Source of the DNA: GCA-2794515 sp033763335
GTDB taxonomy: Bacteria; Chloroflexota; Anaerolineae; Aggregatilineales; Phototrophicaceae
Direction: 5' to 3'
DNA length: 64,000 nucleotides
Assembly (NCBI GenBank): GCA_033763335.1
Contig: JANRKU010000080.1
Span: 1 to 64,000, forward strand
The translations under genes and the position numbers were made by a program. The notes below the pieces were generated by a model that saw only the letters and a program-made list of their open reading frames with translations, made no database searches and was not told the DNA's origin. Positions within the stretch are counted from its first letter, which is position 1, and each line of letters begins with the position of its first letter. This document shows positions 1 through 7,501 of this stretch, piece after piece.

Positions 1-213
1 CCCCATAATTGGCTTGTCTCATAAATAGAACGGAATAAAACCTCACCCCTAAATCCCCTCTCCATAGTGGATAAGACGTAAGGGCGCAACATGTTGCGCC
101 CCTACACCCACCCATACATGCGGTTTTCTCCCCTTCTCCAGGCTGGAGAAGGGGTCGGGGGATGAGGTTAAAAAAATTGCATCACCGCATCAATTATGAG
201 ACAGACCAATTAT
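1..213. mobile_element. MITE-like repeat with terminal inverted repeats
   Basis: The left end (5-26, ATAATTGGCTTGTCTCATA...) is an imperfect inverted copy of the right end (192-213); about 19 of 22 positions match. The interior holds one 28-bp palindrome (78-105) and the hairpin half of a dual-hairpin element (about 133-163). No transposase is present. A second copy of the right part lies at about 4741-4898, where the terminal repeat extends to include the CCCC that begins this window. The target duplication cannot be judged because the left flank is outside the window. Confidence 0.6.
78..105. repeat. 28-bp palindromic repeat, GCGCAACA core
   Basis: Half-site GTAAGGGCGCAACA followed by its near-perfect inverse. 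It is one member of a dispersed family and sits between the hairpin halves of the element at 1-213. Confidence 0.8.
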
Positions 214-393
214 CGTGTCCCTACACCCCATTGCATGGAGAAAGGGGGAGAAAACCATTTTGTGGATGGGTGTAACGGCGCAACATGTTGCGCCCTTACG
301 TTTATTGCGAGACTAGAGAGGAGATGTGAGGGGTGCTATGGCGAACATACACATTGCTTGTTAGTCCGCCACAAAGTAGGATGGGCTTAGAAA
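214..393. other. gene-free stretch with decayed repeats
   Basis: This stretch holds a second palindrome (272-299) and fragments resembling the dual-hairpin element (AGGAGATGTGAGGGG-like). A short open frame crosses it, but its predicted protein is built from repeat sequence and no gene is supported. Confidence 0.5.
272..299. repeat. 28-bp palindromic repeat, GCGCAACA core
   Basis: Same core as the copy at 78-105, with one rim mismatch (GTAACG against CCTTAC). Confidence 0.75.
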
Positions 394-921
394 TTATCCA
401 TTACCAAAAGTAAGCCCATGCTGTTCACACAGTCGGGCGATGCTGTCGCTATCAACCTCAAAACCATAGCGCGTGTACATATCATCCACCGTTTGCGGTG
501 TTAAATTGCCCATATTATCGGCAATTTCGTTAAACATGTGTTCAAAACCCGCAGGCGAGATGATTTCCAAAATGCGACAAGGGGTATCGCCTGCATTCCA
601 AAACGTGTGCCACTGATTACGAGGCTTGAAAACGAGGTCGCCTACTTCGGCATAGACGACATCATCGCCTAATTGTGCGCCCATACGCCCCTCTAGCACA
701 TAGCTATATTCATCCTCACGGGTATGGCGATGCAGAGGGGCGACTAATGCGCGAGGTGCAATGGGATGTTCAACGAGCGAGAAACCGCCACCAGACTCTG
801 CACCCCAAATCATAAAGCGTACTCCGAATGACCCAAAGTCTGCGAGTTTGCCACCATTTGGCTTGATGATACGCGGTCCTTGTGTCCAATCAAAGCGTTG
901 TAGCTGTTTTACATCAGACAT
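394..921 (-). CDS. cupin-domain protein
   Basis: A protein of 175 residues with a single cupin_2 barrel. The metal-binding part of motif 1 is visible as HRHTREDEYSYVLEG (about residues 63-77), and motif 2 follows around GDLVFKPRNQWHTFWN. Cupins of this type bind a metal and act as small dioxygenases, isomerases or ligand-binding proteins; the substrate cannot be read from the sequence. The start is supported by GAGGAGGG about 8 nt upstream. It lies divergently from the toxin-antitoxin pair and is not in an operon. The C-terminal 45 residues are helical and outside the barrel. Confidence 0.8.
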   Translation of the reverse strand: MSDVKQLQRFDWTQGPRIIKPNGGKLADFGSFGVRFMIWGAESGGGFSLVEHPIAPRALVAPLHRHTREDEYSYVLEGRMGAQLGDDVVYAEVGDLVFKPRNQWHTFWNAGDTPCRILEIISPAGFEHMFNEIADNMGNLTPQTVDDMYTRYGFEVDSDSIARLCEQHGLTFGNG

Positions 922-1123
922 TTATATCCCTCCTCATTATCAATTTCCATAGAGATAATTTTATGAGACATCTGGGGTTTGATATATGTCGTCAAATAGA
1001 TGTAACATCAGCTTATTGTAAGTGAATTTATTCTCCACCCCCTATAGGAAAAAAGGTTTAATAGTAGCCGATGGTCTATGGCGCAGGGTATCATAAAATC
1101 GCATATAATAAGGAAAGAAGGTC

Positions 1124-1642
1124 ATGTATGGAGAGAAAAGTCGCATGGACACCCCCCCTATTGTATTAGAGTTACCGCTACGCCTTGATGAATCTGGCAC
1201 ATGGCGCGTTGGCAAAACCCGCGTCATCATCGAAATGGTGATTTATGAGTTCAATCAGGGTGCAACCCCAGAGCAGATTGTCGAGGCGTTTGATTCGCTC
1301 AATTTAGCCGATGTGTATCATGTCATTGGATATTATATCAACCATCGGGAAGAAATAGATGCCTATATTGCCAAGCGAGAAGCCGAAGCAGAGGAATATC
1401 GCCGTCAATGGGAAGCGAAACATCCGCCAGTGACCAAAGAGGACATGATTAGGCGCTACGAAGAACGCACAGGGAAACCCTTTATTCCATACACAAGGCA
1501 TTTAACGGTGTTCGATTTAATGGAAATGCCCATTGATGAGCGCCAACGTACCGTTGAACAGGCATTTGAACGTGCTTCTCATGAATCATTTGAAGAATTT
1601 GAAGCGTATGATGACATGGATTTTAATGATGATGCCTTCTAA
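1124..1642 (+). CDS. DUF433-family antitoxin
   Basis: A protein of 172 residues. Residues 20-85 match the DUF433 pattern, with a GxTRVxIxxVI...FNQGATPEQIVEAF stretch, then LADVYHVIGYYINHREEID. DUF433 proteins are usually antitoxins of type II toxin-antitoxin pairs; the N-terminal part is a small winged-helix DNA-binding fold. The C-terminal half is acidic and probably wraps the toxin. The gene overlaps the start of a MazF/PemK-type gene by 17 bp, which supports the pairing. TATAAT at 1104-1109 is a likely -10 box. AAGGA sits 9 nt before this ATG. An alternative ATG at 1145 has GGAGAG upstream and fits the -10 position equally well. Confidence 0.75.
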   Translation: MYGEKSRMDTPPIVLELPLRLDESGTWRVGKTRVIIEMVIYEFNQGATPEQIVEAFDSLNLADVYHVIGYYINHREEIDAYIAKREAEAEEYRRQWEAKHPPVTKEDMIRRYEERTGKPFIPYTRHLTVFDLMEMPIDERQRTVEQAFERASHESFEEFEAYDDMDFNDDAF

Positions 1643-2063
1643 CCCGATAAAACCGATTCGTGGAGAAATTTGGTGGGTCAATTTCAATGCACCGATTACT
1701 GCCCCCACCCCACCCATCGGGACACCGAAAGAACAGCTACCGACAACAGGCGATGAAATATACAAATCGCGTCCTGCTGTTGTGTTGACCATTCCAGCAT
1801 CATGGAATTTGGCATTGCAAATTGTCGTGCCTATCACATCTTGGCAAGAGCATTTTCAAATCAATCAATATTTTTGGATGGTCAAACTACAAGCAGATGG
1901 GGTCAATAATTTGAATAATGACTCTGCCGCCAATATTTTACAGATAAAATCGGTATCGCACAGACGATTTGGCAATAAAATCGGCATGGTAAGCCCCGAC
2001 CAACTGAATTTAATCACGGCAACGGTGGCATTTTGCATTGGCTATAAGCTACCACGCAGATGA
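1626..2063 (+). CDS. MazF/PemK-family endoribonuclease toxin
   Basis: A protein of about 145 residues resembling PemK/MazF toxins, which cleave mRNA at short motifs. The N-terminus has RGEIWWVNF (beta-1 of the fold). It is followed by KSRPAVVL, then IVVPITSW, and a C-terminal segment NILQIKSVSHRRFGNKIGMVS of the usual toxin type. The start is one of three consecutive ATG codons (1626, 1629, 1632). All lie inside the last codons of the antitoxin gene, so translation is probably coupled. An upstream in-frame extension to 1533 lies wholly within the antitoxin gene and is unlikely. The region between strands 2 and 3 is a little longer than usual. Confidence 0.75.
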   Translation: MMMPSNPIKPIRGEIWWVNFNAPITAPTPPIGTPKEQLPTTGDEIYKSRPAVVLTIPASWNLALQIVVPITSWQEHFQINQYFWMVKLQADGVNNLNNDSAANILQIKSVSHRRFGNKIGMVSPDQLNLITATVAFCIGYKLPRR

Positions 2064-2088
2064 CAAAAATCTCGCATATATTTCTCTG

Positions 2089-2122
2089 ATATACCTCAGA
2101 CACACCTCTTATATTCCTCAGA
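2089..2122. promoter_or_regulatory. direct repeats upstream of hsp20
   Basis: ATATACCTCAGA (2089-2100) and ATATTCCTCAGA (2111-2122) match at 11 of 12 bases and are spaced exactly 22 bp, or two helical turns. A -10-like TATGAT lies at 2145-2150. No CIRCE or HAIR operator is seen. This is a candidate binding site for an unidentified regulator of the heat-shock gene. Confidence 0.4.
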
Positions 2123-2220
2123 AATTTTTCTTACACAACGGCGCTATGATAAAAGCATAAGTGTGATTGAGAAATCGCACATCCGATAAATCAGAAAAAC
2201 CTAGTAGGAGGAAAAATCTT

Positions 2221-2682
2221 ATGTCAACTTTAATTCGCTGGAATCCTGTTCGTGAAATGTCTGTTTTGCAAAATGCGATGGACAGATTGTTTGATGAAAC
2301 ATGGGGTGGGATGCGTCCCGCCGTGGCAGGCAATACGATGCCCCTCGATGTGCATGAGAGCAAAGAAGCCTACACCGTTGTGGCAAATATCGCAGGCTTG
2401 AGCGCCGACCAACTCAATATCAACCTGCATGAAGATAAATTGACCATTTCGATGGAAATCGAAACCCCTGTCATCCCAGAAGCCACCCGCGTATTGTTGC
2501 AAGAACGCGCCTTCGGCAAATTTGCCCGCACCATCACCCTACCCCTCGCGGTGGATGCCGATGCGGTGACGGCAGAATATAAAGACGGTGTGTTGACCCT
2601 TGTGTTGCCAAAAGTGCCAGAAGTGCAACCTCGCAAAATCACCGTCCAAAACAAAAGCAATTTGAGCGCCAAGACCGAATAA
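2221..2682 (+). CDS. Hsp20/alpha-crystallin small heat shock protein
   Basis: A protein of 153 residues. The alpha-crystallin domain spans about residues 38-140, from MPLDVHESKEAYTVVANI to the hallmark A-x-x-x-x-G-V-L-T-L (YKDGVLTLVLPK). The typical N-terminal WNPVREM...MDRLF stretch is present. Family members are ATP-independent holdases that form large oligomers in the cytoplasm. The start has AGGAGG about 9 nt upstream; a 54-bp in-frame extension has no ribosome-binding site and was discarded. The gene stands alone and is followed at once by an intrinsic terminator. The C-terminal I-x-I/V motif is seen as KITV. Confidence 0.93.
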   Translation: MSTLIRWNPVREMSVLQNAMDRLFDETWGGMRPAVAGNTMPLDVHESKEAYTVVANIAGLSADQLNINLHEDKLTISMEIETPVIPEATRVLLQERAFGKFARTITLPLAVDADAVTAEYKDGVLTLVLPKVPEVQPRKITVQNKSNLSAKTE

Positions 2683-2703
2683 TCGTGGTCATCTCCTAAA
2701 CAA

Positions 2704-2728
2704 AAAGCCCCCGCAAGGGGGTTTTTTG
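2704..2728 (+). terminator. intrinsic terminator after hsp20
   Basis: GCCCCC-GCAA-GGGGG hairpin followed by six T, 20-30 bp after the hsp20 stop codon. Confidence 0.9.
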
Positions 2729-2758
2729 TTGTATGGGAACATGTGCCAATGGGGTAAT

Positions 2759-3397
2759 CTAATCGCCACCTTCTTCCAAAATGTCTGGCGAGGCTTGCCC
2801 GGTATACACCCGTGTATAGGCATAAAATACCGTCATCCAAATGGCACCCAAAAACAACAAAAATAATTCCAACATGGTGAAGGGGATGAATCTGAACAAA
2901 TAGGCGATGAGCGCCCCATACGGCAATATGCCGATGAGCAATGAAAACCGCTTAAACAAGCGCGGATAAATAGGCAACCAGATATTCACACCCAACGAAA
3001 TCAGCGAGGCTGTCGAAATGCTTATCCAGCCACCCAAGCGATGCCATCCCAGCCACGGTTCCCTATCGGGAAACAAGCCGATGAGCATTAACCCGCCACA
3101 CAATCCCCATAATAGCCCCCGTAACCCATGTAACCGCCATGGGTCAGATTTCCAGCGCGATGTCACCAATTCCATTTGTAAATTGAGCGCCACCGCCAAC
3201 GATACCGCGCTGATGACAAATCCCGCAGAAAAAACAAATCCCCATGGTTCAATACTCAGCCGACTAAGGGCAATTGACCACCACGCATCGCTGGTTGCCA
3301 GTGTGATAGAGGCGCTAATGCTGATAACCATGCTAAACGCGGCAATCGCCATCCAGCCAATCGGATGTTTTATCGGGTGTTTTACGGTCTGTTTCAT
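2759..3397 (-). CDS. DUF998-like multipass membrane protein
   Basis: A protein of about 212 residues with six probable membrane helices (for example around residues 15-35, 50-75, 95-115 and 180-200). No catalytic motif is seen. The C-terminal segment (FTMLELFLLFLGAIWMTVFY) is clearly related to that of the next gene (FSALELMLIIVGAIWVSFFF), so the two are tandem paralogues. The chosen ATG has GTGGAG about 12 nt upstream; the longer frame to 3547 would overlap the neighbouring gene. DUF998-type is my best family guess and the function is unknown. Confidence 0.6.
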   Translation of the reverse strand: MKQTVKHPIKHPIGWMAIAAFSMVISISASITLATSDAWWSIALSRLSIEPWGFVFSAGFVISAVSLAVALNLQMELVTSRWKSDPWRLHGLRGLLWGLCGGLMLIGLFPDREPWLGWHRLGGWISISTASLISLGVNIWLPIYPRLFKRFSLLIGILPYGALIAYLFRFIPFTMLELFLLFLGAIWMTVFYAYTRVYTGQASPDILEEGGD

Positions 3398-3467
3398 GAT
3401 AATTTGGCTCCACTTTCTTTCTAACAATACAACATCATCACCACCCTGCCCCCTTATTTCTTTTGCC

Positions 3468-4565
3468 TCAACTCTCCAATAAATCGGGGCGGTGTTCCTT
3501 AATATACCCGCCTGTGATACCAAAAAAGAACGACACCCATATCGCACCCACGATGATGAGCATCAGCTCCAACGCCGAAAAATTGTAAAAATGGAAAATA
3601 TAATGTCCAATTGCCAAAATGATGGCTAAAATCCCAAACGCCCCAGACGGATAACTGATATTTTCTGGGAAAATGGGCAATAAACGCGCCGTCACAAACG
3701 AGGCAATGATAAACGCCAACGCCGCCACATTAGAAAAAATCTGATGTAAGACAAATTGTGGCGTATTGGGGATAAATGGGAACAAACCCACGCCTGTTGT
3801 GCCAACACATAACGCCAATAACAAGGCATGTAACCATTCCAAACGGGGTGCATCAAAATACTTGGCTTCGCGCATGACCATCAGGTCTAACATGCGGTCT
3901 TGCAACACCGCCAATAAAATCAGCCCTGCGATGATGAACGCCATATTGAAGAAGATACCACCAACATCCCCACCCAAAAAGCTGATAGCCCGTGTCCACC
4001 AATCCAAATCGGGGGTGACGAGGATTGCCAATAAAATGCCACCGCCAAAAATGCCCGCCGCCAAAAATAATAACCATGTCTGCCCGCGCCCAGAGATAAA
4101 ATAGGCGATAATATAGGTAAACCCGCCTGTATAGCCAACGCATACGATGAGTACCAACCAATCGGGGAAGCTGGCATCGCGTAACCATACCCCAATCACC
4201 GAAAATACCAATATGCTCGATATGGTGGCGGCGATACCCGTAGCGAGGGCAATCGCCAAACGGGTGAGCCATTTGCCTGTAGATTGTAGACGCTGTATCC
4301 GCGCCCCCGCCGATTGACTGACGAATGTATAACGCCGATACCCCAATGCCGTGACAAAAAATGATACGATGAATGTGATTTCGATGAGGAACGAGGCGAG
4401 CGAAAAATTATTATATTGAATATAAGGAATGTCCAGATGCCCGCGCGTGCGGATAAAAAAGACAACCCCCGCAATGGTAACAGCAAAAACCGTCCAGCCG
4501 AGTGCAAAATCTCGGCGCTCTGTGATAGGTTGATTGAGGTGGAATCTGTTGTTGAATCGCTGCAT
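3468..4565 (-). CDS. multipass membrane protein, long paralogue of its neighbour
   Basis: A protein of about 365 residues with roughly ten membrane helices. The second half (from about residue 180) matches the six-helix neighbour downstream, including the shared L-E-L-x-L-x-x-x-G-A-I-W motif near the end. The first half adds about four helices. AAAGGG lies 8 nt before this ATG; a GTG two codons upstream is possible. The two genes are 70 bp apart on one strand and may form an operon. No enzyme motif is visible, so a role in the membrane or in sensing is only a guess. Confidence 0.6.
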   Translation of the reverse strand: MQRFNNRFHLNQPITERRDFALGWTVFAVTIAGVVFFIRTRGHLDIPYIQYNNFSLASFLIEITFIVSFFVTALGYRRYTFVSQSAGARIQRLQSTGKWLTRLAIALATGIAATISSILVFSVIGVWLRDASFPDWLVLIVCVGYTGGFTYIIAYFISGRGQTWLLFLAAGIFGGGILLAILVTPDLDWWTRAISFLGGDVGGIFFNMAFIIAGLILLAVLQDRMLDLMVMREAKYFDAPRLEWLHALLLALCVGTTGVGLFPFIPNTPQFVLHQIFSNVAALAFIIASFVTARLLPIFPENISYPSGAFGILAIILAIGHYIFHFYNFSALELMLIIVGAIWVSFFFGITGGYIKEHRPDLLES

Positions 4566-4979
4566 CGGCACACCCTTTATATCACAAATATCAAACTAAC
4601 CACAAACATACCGCAAATGTGGAGAGATTGCAATCAATTTACATTAAGATTTTTTTACTTTTTTTGGAAAAATTATGTCATAAATACAAAAAATGGGGAG
4701 GAAAATTCAAAATATGGGGGAAAATAATGGTTGCTAGTACATAAAGACGGGTATGACTGTAAGGGCGCAACATGTTGCGCCCCTACACCCACCCCTACAT
4801 GCGGTTTTCTCCCCTTCTCCAGACTGGAGAAGGGGTCGGGGGATGAGGTTAAAAAAATGGTATCACCGCATCAATTATGAGACAAGCCAATAATGGGGCT
4901 TTTGTCTGATTAGCCAGATGCTTTAGCTTCTGGCGAGGGTGATTTGGCGGGGATAAGTATTACCCGCCAATTCTCACCC
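4566..4979. other. intergenic region holding a repeat copy
   Basis: This 414-bp stretch is A+T-rich up to about 4735, where the promoter of the upstream membrane gene should lie. It then holds a partial copy of the repeat at 1-213: palindrome 4759-4786, hairpin 4807-4838, and the right terminal repeat 4873-4898. No gene is supported. Confidence 0.6.
4759..4786. repeat. 28-bp palindromic repeat, GCGCAACA core
   Basis: Identical in sequence to the copy at 78-105, with GTAAGG on one rim and CCCTAC on the other. Confidence 0.8.
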
Positions 4980-5399
4980 TTATGGGATTTTGCACACACC
5001 CATATCATCACAAGCGGCTTCTTCTGCCTCAATTTTTGCCAAATCCACACCAAGCAGGCGGTTAATGACATAGCGATTTTTGGCGATGAAGCGATACACG
5101 CGCACCCCCAACCAATCCCCCACAAGGGGCAGGCGCAAAATTGCCCAAAGGGGCAATCCCAACGGAACAGCGCGAAGCATCCGCCGTGTGCCATAAAATC
5201 CCGCAAAAACGCGCCCATCGGGGGCGATAACATGAATTTCGCCCATGGCTTTGTCGTGGTCAATGGCAGGATAGCGGTCGCGTGTTTGTGGCTGATGCAA
5301 ATCTAAAAATTCCACCCGCCCAAACCAATCCAGTGTGCGGATGAGGCGACGGGTGGTGTTACAAATCACACAATGTCCATCATATAAAGCTGTTATCAT
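4980..5399 (-). CDS. DCC-family thiol-disulfide oxidoreductase (DUF393)
   Basis: A protein of 139 residues with the family signature YDGHCVICNTTRR at residues 6-18. The two cysteines form a C-x-x-C redox pair as in other DCC proteins. The middle contains Y-G-T-R-R-M-L-R-A-V-P and a Leu-rich amphipathic segment typical of the family. Members are thioredoxin-fold-like, and their substrates are mostly unknown. The C-terminus has one more C (ACDDMGVC), possibly a second pair. No clear Shine-Dalgarno sequence is seen; TAAAAT lies 4 nt before the ATG. The IscB locus ends 34 bp upstream of the start. Confidence 0.75.
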   Translation of the reverse strand: MITALYDGHCVICNTTRRLIRTLDWFGRVEFLDLHQPQTRDRYPAIDHDKAMGEIHVIAPDGRVFAGFYGTRRMLRAVPLGLPLWAILRLPLVGDWLGVRVYRFIAKNRYVINRLLGVDLAKIEAEEAACDDMGVCKIP

Positions 5400-5433
5400 C
5401 GAAATTTTAGGCGCGGATACCCCTGGCAGAAGG

Positions 5434-6726
5434 CTATGAGATGAGCGCCTGCTCTCCTTTCGTGTAAGTGTAACCGTCTGATTTATGAATAGTTTTGAAA
5501 AAACGGTGGCTGATGCCCTGTATGGTTTCTGTTGCGGTTATGATATTAAAACTCCCACTCGCACGAACAGCCACTTTACCGACATACACACCCTCTTTTT
5601 TACCCGATGTGACTATCGCCTGAGCTATGTCACCCGTCTGAAATCCAAAATACATCTTTTTACGTTGGCGTGTCGCACGCGGAAAACCATATCTATCGGG
5701 TTTGGTCATTTGACGATTACCCCTGCCCACCGCTTTGATGAGTAATGGTCGGTGATTAGGACTAACATATACCATTTGACCACTTTCACCAACACACACT
5801 GCATCGAGCCAGTGGGTTTTGGGGTAATCTTGTATTGTGCGATTGTATTTGGTACGACCACCTGTACCAAGTTCAATCGGTAAGCAAAAGTGTTGCAATG
5901 TTTCATGTAATTTCCAGCGTGTGGAATTGACAACAGACGCATCTTTGAGGGATGCTTTAGCCAATTTCTGCACATTTGGATGACCAAATTCGTCGGCGGT
6001 TTGGTTGCCTTTTTTCTGATTGCAGGATTGACACGCCAGCGTTAAATTGCTCACACGGTTACTTCCACCTCGTGATTTGGGGATGATGTGTTCAATTTCG
6101 AGTGGCACATTTTTTACTGCACAATAGACACATTTCCGTCCAAATTTTTCGAGTAGATACTCCCGCACTTCATAACCCCACAATTCGCCTTGCTGATACT
6201 CAACACCGCTAATTTCAGGATTGACCATCGCCTGTATATCGAATTTGACCAATTCCATCGCCAAATGTGTAACAGGTATGTATTTCGTCAAACGCATTAT
6301 CCATGTCTGAATGTTATGCACACGGCTCATCAGTGACGGTGCAATCCGACCATTGGAACGTTTTCGATTGTCAAATCGTGCTTGGCGATAGCGTAATTTG
6401 CGTGTTCTTCGTCCTCTGCGTAATTGCCTACGACTCAATAACCCGTCACGGATTTGTTGACCACGATGAGTTAATTCACCTGCCCATACACAACACAATC
6501 CCCGTTTGAACTCAGCGACAATCGCTATCCCTGTTGTTTGGCTACCAGGGTCTAGCTTGACCTGAACAGGTTGTGTGTCACCACCTTCGCGGTCTTTTAA
6601 GATAATCGTAAATGGATGGCGGCGATACACTGCCGCCTTCCCCAATTTCAATAACTCCCTCGCCCGTGCGGGATTGCAGGGCATGAGCGGTTTTTTGTTT
6701 TTGTCGAGTACAAATACACGTTGCAT
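5434..6726 (-). CDS. iscB: IscB RNA-guided nuclease (RuvC/HNH)
   Basis: A protein of 430 residues with the full IscB layout. There is an N-terminal PLMP domain (KKPLMPCNPARARELL, residues 11-26), and RuvC-I with Asp59 in KLDPGSQTTG. An Arg-rich bridge helix spans residues 99-119, and RuvC-II carries Glu158 (AMELV). The HNH domain (about 195-240) has paired Cys199/Cys202 and Cys232/Cys235 and catalytic His213 in EIEHIIPKSRGG. RuvC-III has His305 and Asp308. All catalytic residues look intact. IscB proteins are transposon-encoded ancestors of Cas9 that cut DNA guided by an omega-RNA. The ATG at 6726 is preferred over a TTG one codon upstream. No TnpA transposase is nearby, so the element is not self-mobile. 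Confidence 0.92.
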   Translation of the reverse strand: MQRVFVLDKNKKPLMPCNPARARELLKLGKAAVYRRHPFTIILKDREGGDTQPVQVKLDPGSQTTGIAIVAEFKRGLCCVWAGELTHRGQQIRDGLLSRRQLRRGRRTRKLRYRQARFDNRKRSNGRIAPSLMSRVHNIQTWIMRLTKYIPVTHLAMELVKFDIQAMVNPEISGVEYQQGELWGYEVREYLLEKFGRKCVYCAVKNVPLEIEHIIPKSRGGSNRVSNLTLACQSCNQKKGNQTADEFGHPNVQKLAKASLKDASVVNSTRWKLHETLQHFCLPIELGTGGRTKYNRTIQDYPKTHWLDAVCVGESGQMVYVSPNHRPLLIKAVGRGNRQMTKPDRYGFPRATRQRKKMYFGFQTGDIAQAIVTSGKKEGVYVGKVAVRASGSFNIITATETIQGISHRFFKTIHKSDGYTYTKGEQALIS

Positions 6727-6734
6727 CAAAAGTT

Positions 6735-6985
6735 ACCTTTTGGTCTCCGCTTGCGCGGGTTACGGTCACCTCGTCAATGTTATCGGATGGTTTTGAATGT
6801 GAACGACACTGGCTTACTCCCATTTCGACCTGTTTAATCGTTCACCGCAGAGTTCGGAGCTGGTGAAGCACCCCGAAGTGCCTATATATTCACCCATAAC
6901 GGAGCCAGTCATTGCTGACTAGCTGAGACTGGTAAGCATTGATGGCTCCCAAGAGCCATCCGCCTTTCGGCGTGGGGATACTTAC
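6735..6985 (-). ncRNA. omega-RNA (HEARO-type) of IscB, approximate limits
   Basis: The roughly 250 nt directly upstream of iscB, on the same strand, fold into several clear hairpins. They are CGCC-GAAA-GGCG (6961-6972), GATGGCTC/GAGCCATC (6941-6960), CCAGTC/GACTGG (6905-6932) and GCAC/GTGC (6868-6881). A structured RNA 5' of iscB is what the family requires. Its extreme 5' end would carry the guide, copied from whatever flanks the element, here the 3' end of the STAS-like gene. The exact 5' limit cannot be fixed by eye. It touches the last codon of that gene. Confidence 0.75.
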
Positions 6986-7416
6986 GCATCACTCGCTTTT
7001 GGTTGGCTAAGGTCTTTATGAATGTACCCAACGGCATCACCAAATGTCTTGAATATAGGGGTTTGGATGCCACCAAATTGGGGCAATGCCAACATATTTG
7101 CAGACAATTTCGCCATTTGATGCGTGCCAATAAATAAGGTCTGATGTTGACCGACTGTAGGTGCTTCTTGTTCTGAGATATTACCTAATTCTTTGAATGC
7201 GCCCATAATCGAATTAAAATCTATGGTGGCGTTGGTCACATCCATGATATGAAAAATTTTGGGTTGGTTAAGCGTGGGCGCTGTCGAAAGAACCTGCAAC
7301 ATGGCAGTAACAATATCATCTTTTTCGAGTTTGCCCGTATATTTGACATATATCACAGGCATATTGGATAAAATTTCAATTGTATAGGGCATAAAATTCA
7401 CCATCACCTTTGCCAT
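6982..7416 (-). CDS. STAS/SpoIIAA-like small protein, paralogue 1
   Basis: A protein of 144 residues with no signal peptide. Alternating strands and helices (YTIEILSNMPVIYVKYTGKLEKDDIV, then a long helix and hydrophobic strands) suggest a STAS or SpoIIAA-like alpha/beta fold. This is inference. Two other genes here (36591-37055 and 59774-60244) have the same size and plan. TATAAC lies 6 nt before the ATG with no Shine-Dalgarno sequence, so the message may be leaderless. An internal ATG at 7392 is an alternative start. The stop codon abuts the omega-RNA region, so the IscB element inserted at or just after the gene's end. Confidence 0.55.
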   Translation of the reverse strand: MAKVMVNFMPYTIEILSNMPVIYVKYTGKLEKDDIVTAMLQVLSTAPTLNQPKIFHIMDVTNATIDFNSIMGAFKELGNISEQEAPTVGQHQTLFIGTHQMAKLSANMLALPQFGGIQTPIFKTFGDAVGYIHKDLSQPKASDA

Positions 7417-7501
7417 AATTCCGTTATAATCAGCATATCAAAGTTTTATTGGGATTAGATGAAAATTTCTCAATCTGCGCGATTTCACAAGGGATGTGAC
7501 C

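Noticed and set aside
196..390. Open frame of 64 codons at the left edge
   Set aside because: It is read through repeat and palindrome sequence, has no ribosome-binding site and no recognisable protein pattern.
1533..1625. N-terminal extension of the MazF-like toxin
   Set aside because: It lies entirely inside the antitoxin gene in another frame and adds no toxin-family sequence.
4910..5306. Overlapping frames opposite the DCC gene
   Set aside because: Both are shadows of the DCC gene, which carries the family motif and fits the strand of its neighbours.
7484..7492. TTCACAAGG before the DUF4230 gene as another STAND-type operator
   Set aside because: Only one copy is present, with no 10-bp partner, and its AAGGG works as the ribosome-binding site.
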